The translations under genes were made by a program, and so were the position numbers. A model generated the notes under the pieces. It did no database searches, had not been told where the DNA came from, and saw nothing but the letters and a program-made list of their open reading frames with translations. From NCBI GenBank assembly GCA_003991915.1, contig RQTK01000158.1, positions 28,136 through 92,135 of the forward strand: a stretch of DNA of 64,000 nucleotides, in the 5' to 3' direction. This document shows, one piece after another, positions 23,668 through 37,818 of this stretch (position 1 is the first letter of the stretch; the number at the start of each line of letters is the position of its first letter). This DNA comes from Elysia chlorotica (Eukaryota; Mollusca; Gastropoda; Plakobranchidae).

Positions 23668-26600
23668 ATGCCGCCGAAAGGACGAGGACGCAAAGGCAGC
23701 ACCAGCGATGCTGGCACATCAGAAGAAGTTGTCGTCGGTACTTTTGAAACCCTTAGAGATGAAGGAGAACATTTTGTTCATGTGCAACAATATGAAAAAG
23801 CTATAGAAAGTTTTACAAAGGTAATTTTAACTTTCTCTAACCTATTTCTTCTAGATCTATCCCCCAGAATCTAGTGCAGTAGATCTAAGCACTAAGGGAA
23901 AGCCCATAACTTCTTCCAATTAAACAATGCAAAATAAACAGATTGAGTATAGCACTATTCCAATAAAGTATAAAACCTTGATATGGATATCTATAAACCA
24001 TATTATAGATCTAAACCACGGAACTCGTATTATAATCTAGATCTAAACTACGGAACTTGTATTATAATCTAGATCTGAACTAATCTACTTATATAGATCT
24101 AATCTAATCTAAGCCTAAGAGCAAGGCACCTGGTTTCTGGCATCAAAGACAATTATGGCACCAATTTGGTATTTCTACAACTCACTTACTTCTTTTAAAT
24201 TATAAAACGAAATCTGACCACCTAAGACTAAATTGTGTCTTTCTATAGTTGAAGGGTGCGTTGTTCACCCTCTAAATAATTGATCAAACAAAAGACTTGT
24301 TTATATCCACAGGCTTTGGAGATGAGAAATGGTGACAAAACTTGCTTGGTGGTACGCTCAAAATGTTTTCTTATGCTTGGAAACTCAGAAAGAGCTCTTG
24401 AAGATGCAGATTCTGCTCTAGAGCAGGATGAGGAAGAAAAGATCCGTGACATTCGTGTGAGTACAAACCACTTAACCATAATGTCATGATAGAGATTTTA
24501 CAGTTTTACTATGGATAAATACTGTTTTAATAATGTTTCCTGCTATTTCATGTTATTTCCAGAACTGCAGTTTAAAAAATGTGTTTTGTTTTGTTTTTTA
24601 ATCTATGTTTATCTAGCTGTATTTACTAATAACAAAACCTACACTTAATAACGTGCACTTTTTTTCTTCTCTTTTTCAGGCTTTGAATATGAAAGCAGAG
24701 GCTTTGTATCAGAAAGGGGATTTTGAAACAGCTTTAGTGTTTTATCATAGGGGCAACAAACTAAGACCTGAGCTTCAGGAATTCCGACTTGGTATCCAGA
24801 AATGTGAAGAGGCAATAGACAATAGCATTGGAAGTAAGTCTTAATTAAAAGAACACATTTTTTAAGTTTTTGAATTTCAGATTTTTTAAAGGAAGCAAGT
24901 TTGTTTACATAATGAGCTTTAAATTTTACATAGCCATCTTTCTTCTTAGATAGTGTTCCCATTGATTTTTAGATTAACAAAATTTTGTATTTATTTCATG
25001 TCATACTGTTAAAAAAGAATTATTTTCTATGAGTTTAGTATGCAGAACTGCATTGCAAAAGTCAAGTCATGGATACTAACAAACAAATTGAAATTCAATG
25101 ATGAAAAGCATGAGTTTATCATATCAGGCAATAAGAATATTTTCTTTTAATTCCACCTGTTTCTCTACTAATTAACAGCATCACCATTGCGCGGTCGAAA
25201 AGGTACAAAATCTCGGTGTCACTATTGACAGAAATCTTTCCATGACATTTTTCAATAGTTTTCTTTGTACAAATTTTTATGTACAGCTTCAACAAGTCAC
25301 AAGTATTAAAAATTTGTTGACTATCAATGCAACCAAAACTTTGATAATTTCCTTTGTCTGGTCACGACTTGACTACTGCAGTACTGTGCTAGCAGGAATC
25401 TTGAAATTGAATAAATACATTTCACGGCTGCAGGTATTACAAAATTATGCAGCACGCCTTACTGAATTTTAATAAATTTAAAATACCAGGCTAGCTGGTA
25501 TAACTGAATTTTAATAAATTTGTTTTATGTTACAGGCCCCAATTCTGTACAACTTGAGGCATCAGGAGATTTGTCATATTTCTACAAAGTAGATGATGTA
25601 AGTCATAAAAGTGGAATAAATAAAGTGGAAAACAAAAACAAAACAAAAAACGTTTTATTTGCATTTGCAGCTTTTCCCCTCCTTTGTATGAAACTGATCC
25701 TATGATTCCCACTTTTTGCATGAAACCCTCAGCATGCTTTTTATATGGAAGGCTGAACTTATTCTCTACCTGATTTTAATGGTGTTTTTATTAAGTAATT
25801 TAATGGTGTTCTTATTAAGTAATAACATACTCTAAGGATTTATATAAATTAAGAATGAATGCTGTGTAACATTTTCCCCCTTTCCCATTAGGTTATATTT
25901 TGATGAGCTTCACTACAATTTTTGGCTTCATTTAATCTAGGTTTATGGCACATCAAGTAAAACCAGGTTTGATGAATTATGTCTTTAGACACTTAAGCAC
26001 AGTTTTACAATGTTTCAGACTGTTGTGGATTTTAAGATTTTTTCCCCAAGGAGTTACAATTTTTTGCAAGTGTTTTAAATCCACACAGAGGTTTGTGGTT
26101 TTGTACACCGTTGCTAAACCAAGTTCTTTTATCAAGTTCCTTTACTGCTCATAATTATAAACATATCTTAAAATAATATTAAATCTTTGCATTTATAGTT
26201 GGAATTATCAGTATGAATGCCAGTAAAATGAAAATAAATTAATGGAAGGATCAATATTATTATTTTTAATCACTATTCTTTACTAAAGTGAATTTCTGTT
26301 AATGATCAATATAGTTTTATATAAAAATAACTATTAATAATCTTAGTTTCCATGTTATCAACAATCATTTTATGTGTTTAATTATTAAACTTTTCAGTCT
26401 CAAAAGCAAAAGGTAACTAGTTAGGAAATATCATAATTATTATACCAAAAAGTTGGTACTTGTGTCTATATAATCATAATTACTGTCTTATAACCATATT
26501 TTTTTCTTCAGACAGGATATTACTTAATTTGATGTGCTTTACTGTCTTCTTTTAATAACGTATGAGGAAGAGGAACGTTAGCTTTTTCATTTTCTCTATG

Positions 26601-29600
26601 AGGCTGATTTTGAACTTTGTTGGTTGGGGTCTGTTTATATTTTTTTAAACATTCTGAACCCCCTACTTCATATAAATTTGAAAAACTTTACAAATAGAAA
26701 GACACTTGATTGTAAATATTTTATTCCAAAAGTTCAGTAGAGCATTATCAGATTAAGAGTTTTCTAAAGTATCATCACTATTTCATTCTAAAGAGTAACT
26801 ATCGTACATAGACAATATATTTTTCACTAATGTGTGTGTGTCTTATTTAATACTCATGACTTATGCATTCTACAGTTACCTGTTATTGAGCACCTCTCGT
26901 ATAGCGCACATTTCATCCATTAAACTTATTTTCAAGTAGACAAAGATAACCATAACATGTCCAAATTTTTTTCAGCATCTCCACCCTGGTGTAAGAATAA
27001 TTATTTCTATTTGTTGCTGGACGCTTTATACATTACATCTAAAAATATGCTAAAATGAAATTCCCTAAATTCTTCAAAAACAAAAATAGAATATAATAAT
27101 GTAGTTAAGATGAAAAGTCCAATCAACAGAATTATCAAGTTGTGCAAACTCATCTAGGTTGGAAGGAACACATCTTACAAATTTTAAAAGGTAACAGTTG
27201 ATGTGGCACACAAAAGAAAAGTGGTTAGAGAAGTAGCAAAAAGAGTTTGCTCTAAAAACCAAAAATCAGTCTCAATATTTCCCTAGTTTCTTAGAAATGT
27301 GATCTTGCATTAATGTATTTCTCTCGTTTGAAAGTAGTTTAGGGAATATACTGGGGAAAAAAATTTAAAGCCTTTTAGAAATAGTGTTAAGCTATCTAGG
27401 CTAACCCATAGATGTTGAAACTATTAAGGGAACACCTCATAAAAATATGCACTGTGACATTTCTTTTTTTTTTATGCCTTATTTAAAAAAAAATGATGCC
27501 TTCGCTCACTTTCTATATACATGGATATGTATATAAAGTCTGTGAAAAAAATAGTCATTAGTGTGCATGAGAACGTGATAATATACTAAAGACACATTAT
27601 AAACATCTATTGAAGCATCTTGCTTGTGCATACAACAGATGCGCTGTTAACTTAAAGTGAAGCTTCATAGTACAGGGAGCGCTACATAAAATGCTATCAT
27701 TGCTTATGGACATACCAATTTTTTATGACAGTCAAACTTTTTTGTTTATTGAGCCTTTTAATGTTCCTATATTGATCTCGACTCTCCCCCCTCCCTATAA
27801 TATTGACGCTTTTTTTTAGATAAACGCTATGCAATGGTCCTAATGTGTACACAGTCTTTAATTTTCCTCAGGAGTCGTAGACTAGGATGCATAAACTCCA
27901 TAGGATAAGATATTGTAAACCTTACTGTAAATATAATAAAGTGATATATCATATGCCCTTTTTTTAATACGTTAAGTATTGCGTCTGATATTTTAGGTAC
28001 CTTCAACCTTTGTTAAAACTTACTGTTTTCTACTGATATGTTTTCGTTTTGAATTGCGATATCATGAAATTAACTCGTCTGAAACACAGTTGATGCTACT
28101 ATGATTAAAAATAACTAATGTATTATTTACTAATCTCTGATGGAGTGTGTTCTTTTAATATTAATAATATACTTTTGTGAATAACACACTTACAAAAAAT
28201 GATGCAATCTATATGATTATTATGCTTATCAGTCATAACATTTGAAAAAATAACCATAACTTAAATTTTCTCCCAAAATGTTTCATTTAACCAACTGATA
28301 CAAAAAGTCTTTAGGTGGAAACACATTTTAATTTTATAATGCTGTAGGCTACTGATACTTTTAGTTATTTATCTGCATTGAAAAAAAATTGCACATAATT
28401 TTTATTCCTACTTAAAATGTCGTTTTTTTCTCCTGAAGTTTTGAATATTATCAATGCAGTGTACAAGTGTATTCAAGAATTGATATTTGAAATATTATTC
28501 CATGATAAAATAATATGGATTTTAATGACTAAAACGTTATCAATTTTGTTAACATCAAATGAGATAAAAAGAGGCTCATACAGTTTTACACTCATAAGAG
28601 ATATATCCAACAGTTAACTCAGCAAGCTGATACAAGTAAAATAGATAGGATCATATGAAAATATTTGTTTCAGGATCATTGTAGTATAAAAAGACTTTTC
28701 CCTTTTAAACTTAAGCACAGCAAAGTATGCTAATTTGTTCTGAAAATAAGCAAAAATTGTGAGGAAATGAATCTCAAGTGCCAAAATGATAGTGGTAAAC
28801 TTAAATGGTCTAACATGGATAAGAACTGTCAATTAACAACATTTTCTCTATTTTCAATAGAAGAAAGGTCAGCAAAAGGGATATACTAAAATTGGCCAGC
28901 CTCAGAAGAAAGAGGAAAAGAAGGAGAGACAACGCCCTAAAGACAATGCCAATGCTAAGACAACCAAGGAATTGCTCGGACAGTTGTATCAAGATAAAGA
29001 ATACTTGGAAAAGCTTTTTGATGGTGTGTTTGAACATTTAATCTTCTACCATATCTAATTTTCTAATATTGAATAGGTTTATGAAAGAGTTTTTTTTGCT
29101 TCTACAAAATTATCAACTATCTTTTAAAACTGCCCCCTCGATAAAATGCTTTTCAGGGCTGTAAATGATCCATGCAGCAAAGAAATGCAACTGTTTTGTT
29201 TTTAGGCCCAGAGAAAAGCAAATATGAAATGGTATCATAACCAGACTCTGAGGTTTTTGTCAAATATTAAGATGAGGCTGAATAGTTGGAAATTTTCAAG
29301 TCAATTGTGAATCAAAGATCTCAACAATTATCAGTCTGATGCTCTTTTCACTAAGGTAAATGAATGAGGATTTTAAATTTATAGTATACTGATAATTGAT
29401 GTAAAAATTAATGTATAAAAAAATATGACAATTCAGAGACAAAATTCCTTTTCCAGGCTTGTCCAGCAGTGGCACAACTAAGTCAGACAGTTACATCAAA
29501 AGTCGTGCCTGCGATGGTTTGGAATATCTAAACAACAGATCCGATTTCTGGCGTCAACAAAAGCCTATGTATGCTCGCAAGCGTGACCGTCAGTCCAGAT

Positions 29601-32600
29601 CGGCTAAAGGTTCAGCCAATGTTGGACGTGGGGGCCAGGATCCTCTTAAATATGTGCTGCGCAAGCTAGAGGAGATTGATGAAGGTACTTTAGCTCTATC
29701 AAATCGGCATTCTAGTTGATACTGTTTTGTTCATTGAACTTGGTTTTATGATAATTATGAACTCGATGTAGCAAAACTTTTACTTGAATAACCCTTTCCT
29801 TTATAATAATTTTCTAAGGAATTGAATCATGATAGAGTTCTTCTGTTGCTGAATGCAAACTAAATCATATATACCTTTCTCACTATCTAATAAAACTGTT
29901 TAAGTTAAATGTTCTTGTCAAAGTATTCTGTTGAAATAATAACTATGGCATCTTGTAGTCTTTTGCACAATGTTTTTTTTTCTTAATTATATTCCGTAAT
30001 CTTACTTAGTTTCACTCTTTCTGACACTGCAGTTAAAAATTTGCCATAAGGAATTGAGCTTTTGTGTTACTGAATATTTAATTATTATATTGAGATTTTC
30101 TGTTAAATTTCAACAATAATTATATGCTAGTTGCTATATCTTTAACTTACATGTTGCTTCCAACTAACCTTTATTACTATTATCTCTACAGCTCAGAGTC
30201 AAGGCCACTATCAGGAGAGTTTAGATAAGTGTCGTCACACTTTAAAGAGAGTGGAAGAAATGCCAGAGGGATCTCTGAAAAATAAACCTGATGTGCTGGC
30301 CAACTTGCACAGCTCTATGGGAAATGCCTACCTTGAAATGGGCAAGTTCCAAAAGGCTCTCAGTTGCCACAACCGTGACCTTGACATTGCTAGGGACAAG
30401 TGAGTTCATATAACATAAAACTTCTAGAAAGAATTTTGCATGAAGCGGAGGAATCCAGTCAACAATTTTAAAATTTAAATGTTAAAAATTTGTTGGCAAT
30501 GATAAGTAACTGAAACAACTGGATAAATTTTGTGAGATTTGTCTACATTGAATTGCCATAACGTTTATCCTTTCTGCCGAAAATATACTTAATTTATATA
30601 CTTATATGTGAATAAATAGTAGTTTAATTCCTATCCCCAACAGTGAGTTGACAGAAGCAGAGTCTCGAGCGTTGGACAACTTAGGCAGAACATATGCAAG
30701 AATGGGAGAATATGGAGAAGCCATTGATATGTGAGTCTATTTATTGCAGATCAAATACACATTTGGAAAAAAAACAAAAAACTATCTTAATGCAATAATC
30801 TCAACTTTCATAGGGGAATAAAGGTGTATGCACTTTTAACAGATAAAGTATCAACACCACCATGGTATATTGTTTGTGCATTTAAAACCATAATGTATAA
30901 CAATATTGTAATGAATTGCTTGTCAATATTCAGAAAATTGAATACTTTATTTTTTTTTAAACCTTATTTAACTTTCCAAACTAAATAGAAAACACATATT
31001 ATTTGACATGATGTTATTTTTTTTTCTTAAGCAGCTCTTTCAAATTCATATGTACTCTATGTTTTTAAACCTTTGAATATTTTACTGTATTTGCAAAATT
31101 AATTTACATAGCTGCAACAATTTACAACCCCTCACATACCCCCACCCCAATGCCTTTGTTTAGCTGGAAGAAAAAACTTCCAAAGAGTAAATCAGCCCTG
31201 GAAAGCACCTGGCTTTACCATGAAATTGGAAGATGCCATCTTGAACTTGGAGAATATCAGGAGGCCAAGGATTATGGTGAAAAGTCAGTGGTTGCTGCCA
31301 AGGAAGCTGATGATCCCGGCTGGAAACTTCATGCATGCGTTTTGGTGGCACAATCTGAGGGTAGCTGAAATTACTTTTTTTTTGTTGCTATTGATTCTCA
31401 ATGATTTGTGCATCGTTTTCATTCATCAGAATTTTTAAGTAATCTTTGCCATAAAATTTTAATATCCCTGGAATTGTGTGACTGAGATATTCATTTTCAA
31501 ATTTTTTCTCAATGAAGAGAATGAAAACTTTCAGACAACTTTGTCAGATTGTTGGGCATATATATATATGTGCACAGACTCAATTTATATACATCATTAC
31601 GCTTATACACAATAGCCTATAGGTATACCTAGATGATTGATATTTTTGTGATGAGATGCTAATTAAACTTTATCCTGTGAATAGCATAAAGGTTCCAAGC
31701 TATGTCTGTACATTTAGCAATTTTATTTTTCTTTCCAAGTTATTTTGACGGATTAAAAAAATAAAGAAGATACCAAACCTGTACCAATAGAGTTTTGTTT
31801 AAATTATAATCATAGACAATCTTATAAAGTGTGTTAAATATCAATTTCATATGGAATTCATTTTTGGATTTGAGGGAATACATTTTCACCCTTTTCTTAA
31901 TTTTATTTTTTTTCTCTTCCTGTAAAAAACAAAATTGCATGGTCTTATTCCCCTTTTAACACTCTTGATTTTCAGTGAAGTGTGGTGAATATGATGCAGC
32001 CTCCGACTCTTTCACCCAAGCACTGGAACTGGCTGAGGACCAGGATGATAAAGCAGCCCAATCGGCTATCAAGAAAGCTTTAGAGGAGGTATATATTCGT
32101 ATTGTAGTAAATTTTCAGATAATCATTATAGAGAGACTTGGTGGAAGTCTATAAGATGGGGGTGCAATCTGTGAGTCTTCAATCAGAATATAAAGCATGT
32201 GCTACCTATCCAGTTTACTTACTATATCACACAATTTATACTCATTTAATATTCCAAATATTTTTATTGGAAACTAGTGATATTTAGTGAAAGTCCATAA
32301 TCGTCTCACAAGATATAATCTACCCACTTATTGTGCTAGTGACATTCTATTGGTGTCAATTATTTTGAAATGAGGCCTTTCCATCCTTGTAGGAAGCCTT
32401 ATATAATATTTCTTTAAAGCCTTCATCATCTTGAATTATGACATGCATTACTCACTACATCTTGTCCTTTCAAATTAATCTCTGCCTCCTTCACTTCAGT
32501 TGATATTTTGGATTCTTCCACATCTTTTTCTCTGAATCTCCTACAATATCAATATGGTATAGCTCTTGACTGTTTGGTCCGAGAATTCAAAACATTTGTA

Positions 32601-35600
32601 TAAAAGCTTGTCTAGATAATTCACTGAAACTCTATTCCTAGGTTAATGAGAGAATAGTGAAGGGAGGCCAAGGAGATGATGACGACAAGAGCCAAGACGG
32701 TCGCTCTGAAAAGGGGTCTGAAAAGGGCGAAGACAAAGAAAACCGCAGAACACCATCTCCTAAAGGTGAGTCTATTGTATGGTGTTATGGTTCAATATTT
32801 GTAGCTCCATATAACTGAGCAATGTGCATGGTCATGATAATTAAAGAAATAGTACTAGTGTGTTTAATAGTCTTGAATATTTTAATTGGCTTCTCAGCAC
32901 ATATGATTGTAATTATTCCCCCAGTTTAAATTTTTACAACTTTTTCTAAGGCGTCTCTATAAAATTAAGATCAAATAACTTCATTGCTTTTATATAGTTT
33001 TGAATGCATTTTTTTAGAGGTTAAAATCTATAATTAACAGTTTTTCCCTTATTTCACAGGTGAACAAAAAGGAAAAGGTGAGTAAATGATCAGGTTCTTT
33101 TTTCAAGTATCTTAGTATTCTTACCTTAATTATTTTTAGCCTGCTATAACTAAAGCGTAATACTCCCATCACGTCCAGATCTTCTTGCTATATAAGCATA
33201 TTATAACTTTATTATGAGAGAGATAAAAAGTTAAAGAGACAGGCAGAACAGGACGCAGAGGTAGGGGGAGTCAGACAGACAGATGGACAGGTGCAAAGAG
33301 AAAGAGAGAGAAAGAGACAGGTTGATGAAGTAAAAAAATAATCTATTTGGGGATCTCCTGAAAGACAAATATGAATGAAACACTAGGCTATTAAAAAAAA
33401 AATCCATAAGCTCATACTGTATACTTTTAAAGGTTGAATCAAAAACCTCAAACTTTGCCATTTATTTAAGATAGTGAAATGTCTGTAATTATCTTGTGTT
33501 CTTTCATTGCAAAAGAAAGTGATAAGAGAAGGATTAAAAAACTCTTTGTGCATTGGATAATACATAGAAGTACATGTACAAAGATTAACATTTCCTGAAA
33601 ACAAAAGCCATTTACTGCAGGAGCTATAATTACCCTTTGTGCTACTCCAAGCATGTATAATTTGCAAGGAACATCAATTTCATTGAAATTAATTCTGACG
33701 AGTGACCTGTCTTGTTTTGAAACAAGGCAAATAATACAAACATGGAAAGTTTTGAGTATATGTCTTTGAATAAATAGAAACATAAATTACTAAATAAATC
33801 AAGAAGTATTGCTCTAAAAATCGTCATATCCTTCATTCTTTGAGCTAAACTTCCACAGTACCCATCATGACAACTTCAACATTACATAACTCATACCAAA
33901 GTATTTGTGCTTGATCTTGTGCCATCTTTTAGAAGGCCAGCAAAAGATTGAAAACAAGGAAACAGAAAACTGCGACCAACCAATTGAACAGGAACCCAGC
34001 ATTCCCTCTAAGGATGATAATATTATATTGGGGGACAATGGTAGTTTCAATATATATTTAAACCGAGTGGTTTGACTTTGAATGGGTGCATTGGTCACAT
34101 GCAATTTTAGTTTTAGTGTGAACGTTTTCAGTGACTTGCTTCTGCTTATGTGTTTGATGTTTATTTGGTGGTTATATACTTATATCTGCTGAACAATATC
34201 TAACTAGCTCCATATAACTCCAATGTTAACAATGTTGAAAGAGTACATAAAAAGTAAGTTATGATCGGAAGTGCATTTATTTTAAATATAATAGTGTGTA
34301 TATTCTAAGAAAAGGGAAACATACTTTGTTTGAATGTACTCGATATAATTCATGTACTTAATGAGAAAATTGTTGACCGCAAGCAAAAAGAATGATTGAC
34401 TACAATCCCCTGAAAAATAGTTTGGCTATGAGAGCGACTAAGTATTTTCTGATATAAACGCACTAAAACTGTGATAGCAATGTAAAAATTTCATGTGCAA
34501 AGCTTTTCTTGTTTTATCACTCCTTTGCCCATCATATACAGAAGTCTCCTCCTAAGAACACATCAATTTTAAATACCCTTTCCTATGACATTTTTTTCTT
34601 CTTTTTTTTTGATGTCTAAGAACATGCCTTAGGCATTCAAATTTACCTTAGCAGTCCCTTTAAAAAGATTTTCTCCATCTTTAGAGATATATTTGTTTAT
34701 TCAGAAAGTGAAGTTCTTCTATCATTATTGGAGTTTGTTAGTAGTTCTTTACACATATTTGTGGGTATGGGCGAAAAAGATTGGGAATTGAAGCGCAACA
34801 AGACGCGCAGGCAATGGGATCAGAGAAATAACTTCTTTTGCCATTACTTTCTTGCACACAACTCAAGGCAATATTTTGTAGAGACAAGGAGACTGAAGAG
34901 CTGTAAACAGCTAGAAAAAGTAGGATAGAATTTAAACCCCCTTTCCTTCCCTCTGCCCTTGGACTGAGAATCATAGGTGTATAGCAAGCACCATGTTACC
35001 TTTTATTTATGGTTGGGTTTTAACGTCCAACATCAGCAACTTGTAGGCTATCTCGTGGACCGGCCCCAAGACGGACGTCTGACAATTTTATGTGCTGCCA
35101 CACACGAGACAGGGTGGGGATACCATGACTCCTGTCTCAGCCGGTCACATTATACTGACACCGACCCAACCAGTAGGGATTGCAACAGCCAGGATTCGAA
35201 CTCGGGACCTTTTGCGTTGAAGCCGATGTTCTACCCCTGGGCCACCGCGCCCCCCTTTATTTATATTATCACCCGCTTTCACTATCAAATCGGTCCACGA
35301 AAGTTAATATTTCCTTTGATCTCAACTGAATCTCAACATATTTCACCCCAAAACTCATTCATTCATAAAACCAACATTGACAATTCCTTGTTTGGGGTTT
35401 TCCACTATTTGGATTTATGTAGGTAAAATTAATAGTAATATAAATCTCATTAAATGGTGCAGATTCAACACTTAGTAAGTAGTTACACTGTGCCAGTCTC
35501 CCTTAAAAAGCAACAGAACACTCTATTTAGGTTTTTGGAAATCAGTATTATGTTGTTTAGAGTTTTTGACCCTACTCGAAATGCGTAAAAGAAAAAAAAT

Positions 35601-36321
35601 TGTAATGTATTAAAAATATCTCATCCCCCCCTTTTTCTCTTTTTTTTTTCCTACCCTTCCTGATTTAAATTGTATTTCTATCAGGTATTCCTGTTTCTGT
35701 ATTTATGCCTATAATTAATGTTTTTCTTACTTTTTTTTTTTTTGCATAGATGTTTTTATAAAAAATTACATATGTATTGAAATAATTTTAAGTTGATTGT
35801 TTACTTGAGATATTTAATTGTTTTTCCTTTTTGCTTTTCCTAATATACATGTATTTGATTTTTCATTTATAATTTTTATGTTGTCAATTATTCCAAAAAA
35901 AAAAAAAGCTTTGAAGATACTGATATATTATGGCAGAATTTTAATAATCTTTACTTGTTTATTAAAATTTTTTTATTTAACTAAATAGTGAATAACTGCA
36001 ATGTTATAAATCTCATTTAACAGTGGGGTCATACAAAAAGTGTAATTCTATAAGTTTTTAATCTTTTAAAAAATTAACTTTTTGGGTCTTAACTACAAGA
36101 AAAAACTGAATATGTACTAAGCATATTTTTTATCACATGAAAGTTGTTTCAACATTTTTTTTTTTTAATGTTTTCAGGATCCTTTCTTTGGATTTTCTTT
36201 ATAGCTTATGTTTCCTATGTTTGTTTTATTTTTTCCCTCTCAATCAGATGAAAGTCAAACAAAAGATCAGAAAGAGGTAAAAGAAGATGAACCTGATAAC
36301 AAAAATGAAAGTACAGCTTAA
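23668..36321 (+). CDS. ODAD4: Outer dynein arm docking complex subunit 4 (TTC25), complete
   Basis: TPR protein of the docking complex that anchors outer dynein arms on ciliary doublets. CDS exons: 23668-23820, 24313-24456, 24680-24833, 25536-25597, 28861-29023, 29457-29684, 30192-30399, 30644-30730, 31164-31360, 31976-32088, 32642-32765, 33060-33077, 33933-34040, 36248-36321. All 14 join in frame with GT-AG sites, giving 610 aa (the human protein, from memory, is about 670). N-terminal TPRs lie at about residues 25-150 and include ALVFYHRGNKLRP. The family-typical SDFWRQQKPMYARKRDR lies at about 250. C-terminal TPRs lie at about 305-500 and include STWLYHEIGRCHLELGEY. A Lys/Glu/Asp-rich tail follows. 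The 18-nt exon 12 adds six codons to the tail. Intron 3 holds a LINE fragment, intron 13 a SINE. Intron 4 (25598-28860) shows nothing recognisable. ODAD4 is tail-to-tail with NOM1. Identity is firm; the tail splicing is less certain. Confidence 0.95.
24005..24085 (+). repeat. 32-bp tandem repeat in ODAD4 intron 1
   Basis: The unit TAGATCTAAACYACGGAACT YGTATTATAATC occurs twice and begins a third time (TAGATCTGAACTA). The surroundings to about 24110 are rich in TAGATCT words. Confidence 0.85.
25030..25470 (+). mobile_element. LINE reverse-transcriptase fragment (CR1/L2-like ORF2 C-terminal part), decayed
   Basis: Inside ODAD4 intron 3, broken frames read as the C-terminal part of a non-LTR reverse transcriptase. 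One segment (about 25040-25140) reads like IAKVKSWILTNKLKFNDEKH. Another (about 25195-25460) includes VQNLGVTIDRNLSM, INATKTLIISFVWSRLDYCS, TVLAGILKLN and ISRLQVLQNYAARL. These resemble the NKLKLN-K-E, LGV-D-LSM, SRLDYCN and LQ-VQN-AARL landmarks common in CR1/L2/Jockey-group elements. Frameshifts make it non-functional. It ends about 65 bp before ODAD4 exon 4. Confidence 0.75.
25461..25521 (+). repeat. 19-bp direct repeat flanking a near-palindrome
   Basis: ACTGAATTTTAATAAATTT occurs at 25461-25479 and again at 25503-25521. Between the copies lies a short segment containing TACCAGGCTAGCTGGTA, itself almost palindromic. It sits directly after the LINE fragment and 14 bp before ODAD4 exon 4. 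It could be a footprint of a small insertion. Confidence 0.6.
35011..35255 (-). mobile_element. tRNA-derived SINE, full length with target-site duplication
   Basis: Read on the minus strand, it opens with a tRNA-like head (GCGCGGTGGCCCAGGGGTAG) holding an A box (TGGCCCAGGGG) and a B box (GTTCGAATC). The body follows (GTCGGTGTCAGTATAATGTG, CTGTCTCGTGTGTGGCAGCA, AAATTGTCAGACGT) and the tail (TTGGACGTTAAAACCCAACC). The sequence TTTATTTAT flanks both ends (35002-35010 and 35256-35264), a 9-bp target-site duplication. It lies in ODAD4 intron 13, opposite to the gene. This is the best-preserved copy and serves as reference for the others. The SINE family name was not determined. Confidence 0.9.
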
Positions 36322-36556
36322 AAAGGACTGCACCAAGATACAGATCATGGACTGAAGTTTAGGAATAAGTCAATTAATAATTCATCTCTGTAAAAAAACA
36401 CCTGAAAACTGCTGAAAGAGTCTAATAGAGACAATATTACCAATGTTCCACAAGGAATCAAGAGGCTTAAATTCCTTTTAACAACCAAATGGAAAAAAAG
36501 GAAACATCTATTATTTTTTTAGCCCTACCTAAACAGCAAAATTCATTTTAATATAA

Positions 36557-36562
36557 AATAAA
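36557..36562 (+). terminator. Candidate ODAD4 poly(A) signal, proximal
   Basis: AATAAA about 235 bp after the ODAD4 stop. A second AATAAA is at 36665-36670 and a distal one at 37627-37632; the last is followed by GT-rich sequence and would give a 1.3-kb 3' UTR. Confidence 0.5.
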
Positions 36563-37818
36563 GTATAGTCCTTTACTACATTATATAATTTAATAATACC
36601 TTTGAAACTCAGCCAATATTAAAACCATAAAATCTAAAATTCATGACATACAAATGGAAGTTTTAATAAAAGTTAATCATGAATTTGTTTCAATGAGATC
36701 TTAAATGAAAGGTTTGTTTTTCATTAGTTCTTATAATAACTATGCATGCGCTGTTAAATTTTACGCACTTCAATTTTTATAATTATTTTTTTAGTAAATT
36801 ATATTAGCTTTTCAGTTGATTTGTAAGTCATAAAAGTATGACCACAAATAACTTATTTTATTCTCAACTTTTTTTTTATCTAAGTTTTGTTTTATTGGAT
36901 TTTACAAAATACTTGTATCTGTAAACACATCCTCAAGAAACCAAAAGCCTTGTTAGATCAAAGGCCATTATTTAATGTACGCAATATTACTGTCTTTTTA
37001 AAGTTTCTGGGGTTGTTGCACAAACTACACAATTGTATGTATGATCAAGAAGTCTGGCATGAATTTGATTGATTCTCATGTAGTAAGATACAGTGCTAAA
37101 TGGTTCTAAGCTGCCATTAAGTCCTGCCTCTTCTTCTCCCTACTTTCTACCTTCACCATTGCCCCTTTGCTTTACACTGTGCTTTTTCTTCCACTACTTC
37201 TCTCCCTCCTTATGTTTTATTCATTGTTTGGCTTAACACAGCTGTTGTAAATCTAGAACTGCAGAGTGCCCATATTAATACAACACACTCTTTGTTATTT
37301 ATAACCAGCATTTTTATCTCCCCATGATATTCTCTCTTCAGTTTTGTCTCATTTCATTTCCCCTCATAACCCCTTTACAGCCTCTTCAGATGAAGTTTTT
37401 TTAAGACTAAAAGAGGAAAATAATAAGTTTTGTTAAAACATAAGTCTTATTAGGTATGACCTTTTCACATTCAAGGTTGATTGTAGGTGTATAGGAACAC
37501 TGCTAAAATTTTTACATACTCATACCATAGTCAATTTTAATGTAATGTTCAGAAACTCCAAATTTTACCCTTTTATGTATTTCTGTATTAAAATGTTTTA
37601 ACACAGCAAAATAATATTTATATTTTAATAAAACAGAATGGTATTTCAACAATACATCTTTGTTTTGTCACATCATTTTTTCAAACACTGCGTATTTTGA
37701 TCTTTTGATTAATCATAGCAAGAGATATTTAAATCAAGCTATCTAATTTCCTTCATATCCAATCACATGACAAGAACAAATTATATCAAACCACATAACT
37801 GCTGTTTTTAAAAATACC

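Noticed and set aside
34977-35426. 149-codon open frame in ODAD4 intron 13
   Set aside because: It is the reverse strand of a SINE with flanking intron.
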